From: SAR324 cluster bacterium | GTDB taxonomy: Bacteria > SAR324 > JACQKK01 | Reading direction: 5' to 3' | Length of the DNA: 5,753 bases | Assembly: GCA_027296185.1 (NCBI GenBank) | Contig: JAPUJL010000381.1 | Location: 1-5,753, forward strand | Shown here: piece after piece, positions 1 to 5,383 of the stretch | Layout: each line of letters starts with the position of its first letter | How positions within the stretch are numbered: position 1 is the first letter of the stretch | Made by a program: the position numbers and the translations under genes | The notes under the pieces: model-generated | Seen by the model: only the letters and a program-made list of their open reading frames with translations | Databases searched by the model: none | Told to the model about the DNA's origin: nothing

Positions 1-53
1 ACCTGTTCGATTACCTGATCGACCAGCTGCTTGACGCCTACGGCCTGGGTTGA
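1..53 (+). CDS. C-terminal end of an unidentified protein (partial)
   Basis: This is the only + strand frame open from the left edge. It reads LFDYLIDQLLDAYGLG and stops at TGA 51-53; the other two + frames stop within the first 33 bases. The tail looks like an amphipathic helix (alternating Leu/Ile/Tyr with Asp/Gln). That is too little to name a family, so no function is assigned. The gene lies on the same strand as the dehydrogenase operon but about 205 bp upstream of it, so membership in the operon is possible but not shown. Confidence 0.5.
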   Translation, partial: LFDYLIDQLLDAYGLG

Positions 54-258
54 GTGCCGGGAACCGCCTCCACCGCCCCGCGCGGCGGATCGGCCGGGCT
101 CCCCAAAATTCCCCGCATCTGATAAGACTCCGCTGATTCCCCGGCGGCCTGCCCAGCGGCCGTAGCGGCGGCCTGCCCAACGGCCGTAGCGGCGGCGGCG
201 GGAGGCGCGCGTGCCGGGGCTAACCGATACTCCCATGCCCGCCCGGCGGAGTTCGTCC
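54..258 (+). other. GC-rich leader of the E1 operon
   Basis: This gap between the upstream gene end and the E1 alpha start holds no gene that I accept. A minus-strand frame crosses it, but it is an Ala/Gly-rich product of the tandem repeat. A short GC hairpin at 73-88 (CCGCC, 6-nt loop, GGCGG) could slow or end upstream transcription, but no T-run follows it. The stretch 113-130 (CCCGCATCTGATAAGACT) is the most AT-rich part and the likeliest promoter zone, but I see no convincing -35/-10 pair. Confidence 0.5.
143..190. repeat. Two tandem 24-bp direct repeats
   Basis: Copy 1 is 143-166 and copy 2 is 167-190. They differ at a single base (G156 versus A180) and are followed by a partial third unit, GGCGGC, at 191-196. 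Each unit begins GGCGGCCTGCCC and ends GGCCGTAGC, so each contains a CGGCCG palindrome. The array ends 68 bp before the E1 alpha start at 259. It could be simple slippage in GC-rich DNA or a pair of protein-binding sites; the sequence does not decide. Confidence 0.9.
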
Positions 259-1302
259 ATGCCCATCGATCCGTCATCCGATACGCCAACCGGTCCCGCG
301 GCCGATTCGGCCGCCGAGCGCCGCGCCGCGGAACCCGTGGACGTGAAGCGGGCGCTGGGGATGTACCGAGTCATGTGCCGCATCCGGGCTTTCGAGGAGC
401 ACGCCCTGGAGCTGCTCAAGGCGGGAGAGCTGCCGGGGGTGATCCATCCATCGATCGGCCAGGAGGCCGTCCCCGCAGCGGTCTGCGCCAGCCTGGAGCC
501 CGGCGACTACGTGACGAGCACCCACCGCGGCCACGGCCATGCGCTGGCCAAAGGCGCCGATCCGGCGGCGATGATGGGCGAGTTGTTCGGCCGGGCCAGC
601 GGGGCCTGCAAGGGCAAGGGCGGCTCCATGCACATCGCGGATTTCTCCATCGGCATGCTGGGCGCCAACGGCATCGTGGCGGCGGGCATCCCCATCGCCG
701 TAGGTGCCGCGCAGGGGATCAAGCTCAAGGGCGAGGCGGCCATCGTGGCCTGCTTCTTCGGCGATGGGGCCGTGAACCGCGGGCCATTCCTGGAGGGGTT
801 AAACTGGGCGGCGGTCTACCGCCTGCCGGTGCTGTTCGTCTGCGAGGACAACGGCTTCGCCGCCTTCACCCGCGGAGCCGCCACCACCGCCGGTTACGGC
901 GCGGCGGCGCGGGCGGAGAGTATCGGTCTGCGGGCGGAAAGCGTCGACGGCAACGACGTGCTCGAGCTGGACGCCACCGTGCGGGAATTCGCCGCGGAGG
1001 TGCGCGGGGGCGAGGGGCCGCGCTTCATCCACGCGAAAACCTACCGCGTCACGGGCCACACCTCCTTGGACAAGGCCGATTACCGTAGCGTCGCCGAGGT
1101 GGCCCTGGCCCTGGCCCGGGATCCCCTGAAGCGCCTGGCCCGCGAGCTGGGCGAACAGGGGGTGGAGGCGGAGATCTTCGAGACCATCGAGGCCAAGGAG
1201 CGGGATGCGATCCAGCAGGCCGTGGAGGCCGCCCGCGCCGCGCCCTGGCCCGAGCCGGAAAGCGCCTTCGAGGACGTGCAGGATCAGGGGGCGCCGCGAT
1301 GA
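259..1302 (+). CDS. Thiamine-diphosphate-dependent 2-oxoacid/acetoin dehydrogenase E1, alpha subunit
   Basis: This is the alpha subunit of a heterotetrameric E1. With the beta subunit it uses thiamine diphosphate (ThDP) to decarboxylate a 2-oxoacid, or cleave acetoin, and passes the acyl group to a lipoyl E2. The protein has 347 residues, normal for the family. THRGHGH is at 88-94, KGKGGSMHIAD at 118-128, and the ThDP/Mg motif runs from GDG 168-170 to N198 in EDN. The residue before that Asn is Asp, where Asn is usual, and the motif reads GPF where GAF/GTF is common. The late conserved His is in VTGHT (264-268). MHIADFSIGMLGANGIV resembles acetoin dehydrogenase alpha (AcoA) more than PdhA, but the substrate is not certain. 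I chose ATG 259 because GGAG lies 7 nt before it and family proteins have short N-termini. GTG 211, with GGAGG at 201-205, would add 16 residues and is a real alternative. The 3' end overlaps the beta gene by 4 bp. Confidence 0.93.
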   Translation: MPIDPSSDTPTGPAADSAAERRAAEPVDVKRALGMYRVMCRIRAFEEHALELLKAGELPGVIHPSIGQEAVPAAVCASLEPGDYVTSTHRGHGHALAKGADPAAMMGELFGRASGACKGKGGSMHIADFSIGMLGANGIVAAGIPIAVGAAQGIKLKGEAAIVACFFGDGAVNRGPFLEGLNWAAVYRLPVLFVCEDNGFAAFTRGAATTAGYGAAARAESIGLRAESVDGNDVLELDATVREFAAEVRGGEGPRFIHAKTYRVTGHTSLDKADYRSVAEVALALARDPLKRLARELGEQGVEAEIFETIEAKERDAIQQAVEAARAAPWPEPESAFEDVQDQGAPR

Positions 1303-2273
1303 CTCGCATGAGCTTTGTCGAGGCCGGCCACACCGCGCTGGCCGAGGAGATGCGCCGCGATCCCGCGGTATGGGTGTTGGGGGAGGACGTCGCCCACGGG
1401 GGGCTGTACGGCCAGTACAAGGGGCTGGCCAAGGAATTCGGCACGCAGCGGCTGATCAGCACGCCCATCTCCGAGGCCACCATCATGGGCGCCGGGCTGG
1501 GCGCCGCGCTGGTGGGCACCCGCCCGGTGATCGAGATGCGCATGACGGATTTCGCCCTGTGCGCCATCGACGAGCTGGTCAACCAGATCGCCAAGGTGCG
1601 CTACATGTTCGGCGGTCAGGCGCGCGCCTCGCTGGTGGTGCGGATGCCCCACGGCATGGTGCGCAATTCCGCCGCGCAGCATTCCCAGTGCCTGGAGGCG
1701 TGGTTCGCTCACGTGCCGGGGCTGGTCGTCGTCGCGCCCGGCACTCCGGCGGATGCCGCGGGGCTGCTCAAAGCGGCCATCCGCAGCGACGATCCGGTGG
1801 TCTTCCTGGAGCCCAAGGCGCTCTGGCAGCAAGAAGGCGAGGTGCCGGAAGACACGGAGCCGATCCCTTTCGGCACCGCCCGTATCGCCCGGGAAGGCGG
1901 CGAAACCACCCTCGTCACCTGGTCCACCGCCCTGGGACCGGCTCTGCAAGCCGCCGAGGAGGCGGCGGCCGAGGGCATGGCCGTGGAGGTGCTCGACCTG
2001 CGGAGCATCTGGCCGTGGGACGTGGAGGCGGTGGTGGAATCGGTGCGGCGCACCCGGCGGCTGCTCGTGGTTCACGAGGCGGTCACCACGGGCGGGTTCG
2101 GCGCCGAGGTGCTGGCCACCGTCGCCGAGCGGCTGGCGGGCGAATCGGCGCTGCGGCTGCGCCGGCTGGGGGCGCCGCGGGTGCCGGTGCCCTTCTCCCC
2201 ACGGCTGGAGGACGCAATCCGGGTGGATGCCCCCGACGTGCTCGATGCGCTGCGGACCCTCTGCGCGGATTGA
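1299..2273 (+). CDS. Thiamine-diphosphate-dependent 2-oxoacid/acetoin dehydrogenase E1, beta subunit
   Basis: This is the partner of the preceding gene in an alpha2beta2 E1. The 324-residue length is standard. The N-terminal pyrimidine-binding domain carries GED at 28-30, then STPISEA at 54-60, whose Glu59 matches the glutamate that activates the ThDP aminopyrimidine ring. AAQHSQCLEAWFAHVPGL (125-142) contains the conserved active-site His128. PVVFLEPK follows at 166-173. The C-terminal transketolase-like domain (about 190-320) includes VLDLRSIWPWD (231-241) and VVHEAVTTGGFGAE (257-270). The start ATG overlaps the alpha stop as ATGA (1299-1302), and a G-run at 1286-1290 acts as its Shine-Dalgarno, so the subunits are probably made in equal amounts by translational coupling. 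No lipoyl E2 or E3 gene follows; the next gene is convergent and only 41 bp away. Confidence 0.95.
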   Translation: MTRMSFVEAGHTALAEEMRRDPAVWVLGEDVAHGGLYGQYKGLAKEFGTQRLISTPISEATIMGAGLGAALVGTRPVIEMRMTDFALCAIDELVNQIAKVRYMFGGQARASLVVRMPHGMVRNSAAQHSQCLEAWFAHVPGLVVVAPGTPADAAGLLKAAIRSDDPVVFLEPKALWQQEGEVPEDTEPIPFGTARIAREGGETTLVTWSTALGPALQAAEEAAAEGMAVEVLDLRSIWPWDVEAVVESVRRTRRLLVVHEAVTTGGFGAEVLATVAERLAGESALRLRRLGAPRVPVPFSPRLEDAIRVDAPDVLDALRTLCAD

Positions 2274-2275
2274 GC

Positions 2276-2294
2276 GCGGACCGCTCGAGTCCGC
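2276..2294 (+). terminator. Weak hairpin after the E1 operon
   Basis: GCGGAC (2276-2281) and GTCCGC (2289-2294) form a perfect 6-bp stem with a 7-nt loop, starting 2 nt after the E1 beta stop. It sits in the 41-bp gap between convergent genes, where a terminator is expected. There is no T-run on either side, so it is at best a weak or factor-assisted stop. Confidence 0.3.
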
Positions 2295-2314
2295 AGCCGC
2301 TCACCCGGCCCCGG

Positions 2315-2767
2315 TCAGCTGGCGGCGGCGAGCACCTGGTTGGATATGAACTCGATGGTGTTGCCGTCGGGATCCTCGAAGTAGACCACCGCCTTGCCGG
2401 CGTTGTTGCCTTCCGGGATGATCGTCCGCTCCCCGGCCAGCTTGGCGCCACCGGCCAGGGCGCGCTTCAGCATGACGTCGAAGTCGTCCACGTTGAAGCA
2501 GACGTGGGCGCTCCCCACGTTGCAGGTGCGCGTGTCGATTTTCGCGCCCGCGGGCGCCGCGTACTCGATGAGTTCCACCACACAGTTCGAGGCGCCCATG
2601 AAGGCGATCTTGAGGGAGGCGCCCTGGATGCCCGTCACCTTCGAGGAGAATTCCGGGCCCCGGGTCCATTGGCCCTTCAGCTCCAGCCCCAGGGTGTTGT
2701 GGTAGAAATCCACCGACCGCTCCAAGTTGGAAACGGTGAACGACATGTGATTCATGCGGGTGATCAT
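2315..2767 (-). CDS. VOC-family (glyoxalase/bleomycin-resistance/dioxygenase fold) metalloprotein
   Basis: The 150-residue protein has two beta-alpha-beta-beta-beta modules. Module 1 starts RMNHMSFTVSNLERSVDFYH and ends CVVELIEY. Module 2 starts GSAHVCFNVDDFDVML and ends YFEDPDGNTIEFI. His7, Glu65, His88 and Glu139 stand at the four positions that bind a divalent metal in this superfamily, so a working metal site is likely. Known members include glyoxalase I, methylmalonyl-CoA epimerase, ring-cleaving dioxygenases and fosfomycin-resistance enzymes; the sequence does not pick one. Length and ligand pattern fit a lyase or epimerase-like single-domain enzyme acting as a dimer in the cytoplasm. 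The start is supported by AGGAG (complement of 2775-2779), 7 nt before the ATG. It converges on the E1 operon and lies 166 bp downstream of the secreted-protein gene on the same strand. Confidence 0.9.
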   Translation of the reverse strand: MITRMNHMSFTVSNLERSVDFYHNTLGLELKGQWTRGPEFSSKVTGIQGASLKIAFMGASNCVVELIEYAAPAGAKIDTRTCNVGSAHVCFNVDDFDVMLKRALAGGAKLAGERTIIPEGNNAGKAVVYFEDPDGNTIEFISNQVLAAAS

Positions 2768-2774
2768 CGTAGCG

Positions 2775-2779
2775 CTCCT
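2775..2779 (-). promoter_or_regulatory. Ribosome binding site of the VOC gene
   Basis: CTCCT on the + strand is AGGAG on the minus strand. Its 7-nt spacing to the ATG at 2767 fixes the start. Confidence 0.8.
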
Positions 2780-2933
2780 GTTGACCTGAATATCGTCAGT
2801 GCCCTATCCGCGGCGGAACCCGCGCCCCGGCGGGCGTGCGCCGGTCATGCCGACGAACCCACCATGGGCTTGACGTGACACGCGGGATGGGCCTCCGAGA
2901 GTTGATGCGCTCGGGGCAGTTCCGGCGATTTGG

Positions 2934-3440
2934 TTACCGGACCCCGCCTTTGCCGAACCATTCGACAATGAGCTGAAACGTGCCGTCTTTGGCCGAGGGA
3001 AGATACGTTGCGTAGTAGGTTCCCGATCCCGTGGCCTCCCGATATCTCCCGGATCCACCGGTAATTTGCCAGCGACCCGCGCCGCTCACGCCCGGCTTAC
3101 TCTTTCGTTCGACCGTCAGGTAGACCTCGTCGCCCTCGGCATCTACGATTACGCAGTGGCCGAATAGCCGGCTTGTGTCCCCCACGACCTCGCTCACGAT
3201 CGGGCAAAAGAGAGAGGTGCGGTGCAGGAATCCCTCTTCGCCCACACGCTCCATCGCACAGAAAAAGTCGAGCCGAGACATCGACTGGTCGCCAAACCGG
3301 ATCGTCTCCTTCGTGACGCCGTGGCAACCGCTTCTCCAGAGGATCGAGTCCTCCTGGCTCTCCGCCCCTGGTGCGGCAACCAACACGAGTGCCAGTGCAA
3401 CTGGAAACAAAACGAGTCTTCTCGCATTCACGCTAGACAC
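2934..3440 (-). CDS. Secreted four-cysteine protein of unknown function, possibly allene-oxide-cyclase-barrel-like
   Basis: The 168-residue product opens with a basic n-region (NARR), a hydrophobic core (LVLFPVALALVLVAAP) and a likely signal peptidase I site near PGA-E or AES-Q (residues 24-29), so export to the periplasm or outside is expected. The mature part has exactly four cysteines (C39, C61, C79, C96), enough for two disulfides. The C-terminal half carries RWQITGGSGRYREATGSGTY (123-142) and then GTFQLIVEW. This Gly-rich strand-turn-strand resembles small beta-barrel proteins of the allene-oxide-cyclase/dirigent type; that is recalled similarity, not a search result, and no catalytic role follows. 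The start is GTG 3440 or GTG 3431. The latter gives a cleaner signal peptide, and neither has a good Shine-Dalgarno. The gene stands alone, with 166 bp to the VOC gene and a long gap upstream. Confidence 0.75.
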   Translation of the reverse strand: MSSVNARRLVLFPVALALVLVAAPGAESQEDSILWRSGCHGVTKETIRFGDQSMSRLDFFCAMERVGEEGFLHRTSLFCPIVSEVVGDTSRLFGHCVIVDAEGDEVYLTVERKSKPGVSGAGRWQITGGSGRYREATGSGTYYATYLPSAKDGTFQLIVEWFGKGGVR

Positions 3441-3913
3441 CCAGTCGAGGCGTTCTCCGCCGGACTCGCCGAGCCAATTGGTTCACAGCCGGCGGCCCAT
3501 CCACATACGGGGCGAACCACTTGAAGGGCTCGCCTGGGTCGATCCGCTCCCACCTTGCCAGAACCCGGCCCGATTTTCGAGCCCCGCCCAAGGCCCAGCC
3601 CCGAGTCGCCCATCACAGTTCGGAGTCAGCAAATGATTGCCCCGGTGGGCAGCCCGGCGACGGGGCGCAATTCCCGCTCGATCCCGGTGCGCTTCACCTC
3701 CATGGCACGGTGGGGGGCCCACGTGCACGGGAAGACGAAGAAAACGCGCATGTGTTCCGGGATGCGGTCACGGGCCCGGCGGCAGCGAGGCCGCCGATCT
3801 TCCCTCAGTTTTCGACCGGTTTGGGAGGAGAACGTACCGAATTCGGCCTGTTTCGATCCGTTTCGATCGAAAGAAAAGGTAGCCAGGCATCGCCCGACTC
3901 ACTGAAATCCAAG
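3441..3913. other. Gap without a confident gene
   Basis: About 470 bp between the secreted-protein gene and the tRNA fragment. Several overlapping + strand frames are open, but they are Arg/Pro/Ser-rich, lack ribosome binding sites and look like shadows of GC-rich DNA. The only frame with coding-like codons is on the minus strand at 3626-3898, listed separately. Promoter elements for the secreted-protein gene should lie near 3445-3560, but I cannot point to a clear pair. Confidence 0.5.
3626..3751 (-). CDS. Possible short ORF or decayed gene remnant
   Basis: From ATG 3751 to TGA 3626 the minus strand encodes 41 residues beginning MRVFFVFPCTWAPHRAMEVK and ending LPTGAIIC. Third positions are nearly all G or C (CGC GTT TTC TTC GTC TTC CCG TGC), as expected of a real high-GC gene. 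The frame stays open upstream to a TGA at 3899-3901, giving 91 codons without a stop, but that upstream part has no ATG. There is only a weak GGAA before the ATG. It may be a small gene, the end of a broken gene, or chance. I recognise no family. Confidence 0.25.
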   Translation of the reverse strand: MRVFFVFPCTWAPHRAMEVKRTGIERELRPVAGLPTGAIIC

Positions 3914-3960
3914 TGCAGATGAGGGGGATCGAACCCCTGACCCCGACACTGCCAGCGTCG
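3914..3960 (-). pseudogene. 3' half of a tRNA, probably tRNA-Ala(GGC); attachment-site scar candidate
   Basis: On the minus strand the 47 bases fold as the 3' part of a tRNA. The anticodon stem is CGACG/TGTCG (3956-3960 with 3944-3948, one G-U pair). The 7-nt loop CTGGCAG (3949-3955) has T33, anticodon GGC and A37. A 5-nt variable loop, GGGTC, follows. The T arm is AGGGG-TTCGATC-CCCCT (3922-3938), then acceptor strand CATCTGC and discriminator A (3914-3921). U at position 70 agrees with the G3-U70 identity pair of tRNA-Ala. The next bases are CTT rather than CCA. Upstream, no D arm and no GCAGATG-like acceptor 5' strand can be found at the right distance, so the gene is not complete. Such 3' halves are what site-specific integrases leave at the far end of elements inserted in tRNA genes; simple decay of an old tRNA is the alternative. 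Confidence 0.6.
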
Positions 3961-4107
3961 TGGCTATCTCGCTGGTTTTGCTAGACTTGTGGGATCGGCC
4001 CCCGTGCGATTGGTGGAGGCTGCGGATCGGTGGGTGCACGGCGGCTAGCACACAGGGATGTGGGAGGGGAAGAGTTGGAACGATCACGCTAGCCACGCAA
4101 TAACAAT

Positions 4108-4122
4108 CCCCGCCACCTGGGG
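4108..4122 (-). terminator. Weak terminator-like hairpin after the methyltransferase gene
   Basis: CCCC (4108-4111) and GGGG (4119-4122) flank a 7-nt loop. Read on the minus strand, the hairpin is followed by the T-rich run ATTGTTATT. It lies about 20 bp past the methyltransferase stop. The stem is only 4 bp, so the call is tentative. Confidence 0.3.
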
Positions 4123-4143
4123 TCGTCGCAATTATGAACTTTC

Positions 4144-4794
4144 TTATACCACGCCCTTAAAGCACGCGTAGTTCTGCGCGGCCGTAGGCGATTCGATTTC
4201 TTGATCTAGCACCACCAAGCATTCTGCACTTTTGAATCCGGCACGGCGCAAAATTGCGATATGTTTTGCTATCTCAAATCGGCCCGGCTCATATTCGTAT
4301 ATGGCCTTATCAGGCTTGATGAAGTCTCCGTTCAGCAACAACCCCCCGTCTTGAAGTACTTGCGCGGAGCTCTTATAGACCACTTCGACGTTCTCTTGGC
4401 TACCAAGATCGTGCAACGTCCAGGTTGAAACGATGGCATTAACTGGTGTAGGGATGTCCGCCCACCAATTATCCTTTACGAGATCGGCCTGAACATAGGT
4501 GACTCGGGCTGAATGCGGACTCAGCCTTTGCCGCGCAATATCGAGCATTGGACTAGAAAAATCGACACCATAATATTGAATCTCGGGCATCATCCTCAGT
4601 AGATGATCAGCTAAGTATCCAGGGCCGATCCCAAGTTCGACTACACAACTCTTTAGCGGAAATCGTGATTTCAGCTCCGAAAGAATGATATTGAACAACT
4701 CAAGGCGTTCGGGTGTCGGTACGAAGCGATCAGCCCACCCCGCGACGAATTGTTCGTCATGGAATTCGTGATGCGCACCTATAACTTCATTCAT
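4144..4794 (-). CDS. Class I SAM-dependent methyltransferase, substrate unknown
   Basis: The 216-residue protein has a Rossmann-type methyltransferase core. Motif I is VELGIGPGY (52-60), which binds S-adenosylmethionine. Acidic Asp78 ends strand 2 (YYGVDFSSPML) and should hold the ribose. QADL (102-105) supplies the acidic residue near the adenine. IVSTWTLHDL (121-130) is motif IV, and LQDGGLLLNGDF (147-158) is the post-core strand. The pattern resembles small-molecule methyltransferases (Methyltransf_12/25 types) more than DNA or rRNA enzymes, but the acceptor cannot be read. I chose ATG 4794 because AAGGA (complement of 4806-4810) precedes it by 11 nt and the residues before it look non-coding. 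ATG 4827 would add 11 residues and falls inside the 31-bp repeat; ATG 4932 would add 46. Base composition is clearly more A/T-rich than the E1 genes, which suggests separate ancestry. There is no operon partner. Confidence 0.88.
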   Translation of the reverse strand: MNEVIGAHHEFHDEQFVAGWADRFVPTPERLELFNIILSELKSRFPLKSCVVELGIGPGYLADHLLRMMPEIQYYGVDFSSPMLDIARQRLSPHSARVTYVQADLVKDNWWADIPTPVNAIVSTWTLHDLGSQENVEVVYKSSAQVLQDGGLLLNGDFIKPDKAIYEYEPGRFEIAKHIAILRRAGFKSAECLVVLDQEIESPTAAQNYACFKGVV

Positions 4795-4819
4795 TATTCC
4801 GTTGTTCCTTTTTGCGTAT

Positions 4820-4850
4820 ACCGACATTTCCCAGATGGAGCCGCCAGTAC
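4820..4850. repeat. 31-bp imperfect direct repeat, copy 1
   Basis: This matches 5476-5506 in the same orientation at 27 of 31 positions without gaps (mismatches at 4824, 4830, 4843 and 4848). The longest exact block is CCAGATGGAGCC (4831-4842). It lies 26 bp upstream of the chosen methyltransferase start and would cover the alternative ATG at 4827. It contains small internal inverted repeats (CCA-GA-TGG and TGG-AG-CCA). Confidence 0.75.
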
Positions 4851-5030
4851 CGCCCCATGCAAACGCCCCGTTCACAGCACAGCGGTAGCACGGGCGGGTA
4901 TGAGAGGGAAGGGATGGTTGCGGAATCTGCAATGGCTATGCCGTGCCCCACGGCTGCACGGGCTTGTGTGACGTTGGGTGTGATCGTTTTGGTCGCGTTC
5001 AGGTGCAACTGGCTTGTTCATACCAGACAC
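4851..5030. other. Intergenic region between methyltransferase gene and cold-shock terminator
   Basis: No gene is accepted here. The reading frames that cross it lack ribosome binding sites and similarity. A compact hairpin, GCCGTG-CCC-CACGGC, occupies 4940-4954, with no T-run. The methyltransferase promoter should lie in this stretch or in the repeat, but I see no clear -35/-10 pair. Confidence 0.4.
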
Positions 5031-5065
5031 AAAAAACCCCGGCCATGACCAGAGTCATGCCGGGG
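5031..5065 (-). terminator. Rho-independent terminator of the cold-shock gene
   Basis: CCCCGG (5037-5042) pairs with CCGGGG (5060-5065) and CATGAC (5044-5049) with GTCATG (5054-5059). One C (5043) is bulged and the loop is 4 nt. The + strand A-run at 5031-5036 is a six-T tail on the minus strand. It starts 27 bp past the cold-shock stop codon. There is no T-run on the + side, so it works in one direction only. Confidence 0.95.
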
Positions 5066-5092
5066 CTCCATGCGATCTACTACCCGTTGTTA

Positions 5093-5293
5093 TCAGGCGA
5101 TGCGAACGCCCGCAGCGGCTGGCCCTTTGGGCCCCTCCTCAGCGGAAAACTCGACTGCCTGTCCCTCGTTAAGGGTGCGGAAGCCTTCCATCTGGATTTC
5201 GGATTGGTGGAAGAACAGGTCTTTGCCGCCATCGTCCGGGGTGATGAAGCCGAAGCCTTTGGATTCATTGAACCACTTTACTTTGCCTTGCAT
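5093..5293 (-). CDS. Cold-shock protein, CspA family
   Basis: The 66-residue protein is a single cold-shock domain (five-stranded OB fold) that binds single-stranded RNA/DNA and acts as an RNA chaperone in the cytoplasm. It begins [19 protein letters not shown], with the RNP1 motif KGFGFI at 12-17. The RNP2-like segment DLFFHQS is at 25-31; the usual form is LFVHxS, so Phe replaces Val here. [15 protein letters not shown] and EEGPKGPAA complete the standard length. A GAGAG lies about 4 nt before the ATG at 5293. The gene is monocistronic, with its own terminator at 5031-5065. Cold-shock paralogues are ordinary chromosomal genes, but they also travel on mobile elements. I give no paralogue letter because the sequence does not separate CspA from CspC/E types. 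Confidence 0.95.
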   Translation of the reverse strand: MQGKVKWFNESKGFGFITPDDGGKDLFFHQSEIQMEGFRTLNEGQAVEFSAEEGPKGPAAAGVRIA

Positions 5294-5383
5294 AAGACTC
5301 TCTTTTAACTCAGGAAACGCCCAAATGCCCTTGAACTCCGGGCACCCCTAATTACGGAATTGTAATGGTCAGGGAGCAGCTCC
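5294..5383 (-). promoter_or_regulatory. Leader and possible promoter of the cold-shock gene
   Basis: On the minus strand, TACAAT (complement of 5359-5364) is a good -10 candidate and would place transcription start near 5352, giving a leader of about 58 nt. No good -35 hexamer stands 16-18 nt upstream. A perfect inverted repeat, GGAGC-A-GCTCC, at 5373-5383 lies just upstream and could be an operator or chance. Cold-shock genes often have long regulatory 5' leaders, but I see no recognisable cold-box sequence. Confidence 0.35.

Noticed and set aside
1205..2878. Long 557-codon + strand frame over the E1 beta and VOC genes
   Set aside because: It is an Arg/Gly/Ala-rich shadow of GC-rich coding DNA. 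The E1 beta frame and the antisense VOC frame carry the real motifs.
3914..3990. A complete tRNA gene on the minus strand
   Set aside because: The 5' part would have to pair with CATCTGC (needs about GCAGATG) and supply a D arm. The bases at the right distance read AGTCTAG and then AAAACCAGCGAGATAGC, which do neither.
4001..4030. CTCCACCA on the minus strand, resembling a tRNA 3' end
   Set aside because: No T loop (TTCGA) or T stem is found at the required distance upstream, so it is a chance match.
4795..4932. N-terminal extension of the methyltransferase to ATG 4932
   Set aside because: The extra residues (Pro/Cys/Gly-rich) do not look like part of a methyltransferase, and a better-placed Shine-Dalgarno serves ATG 4794.
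4973..4979. GTTGGGT, a match to the integron attC core GTTRRRY
   Set aside because: No partner RYYYAAC lies within 60-140 bp in the right orientation, and no attC-like long imperfect hairpin or integron integrase is present.
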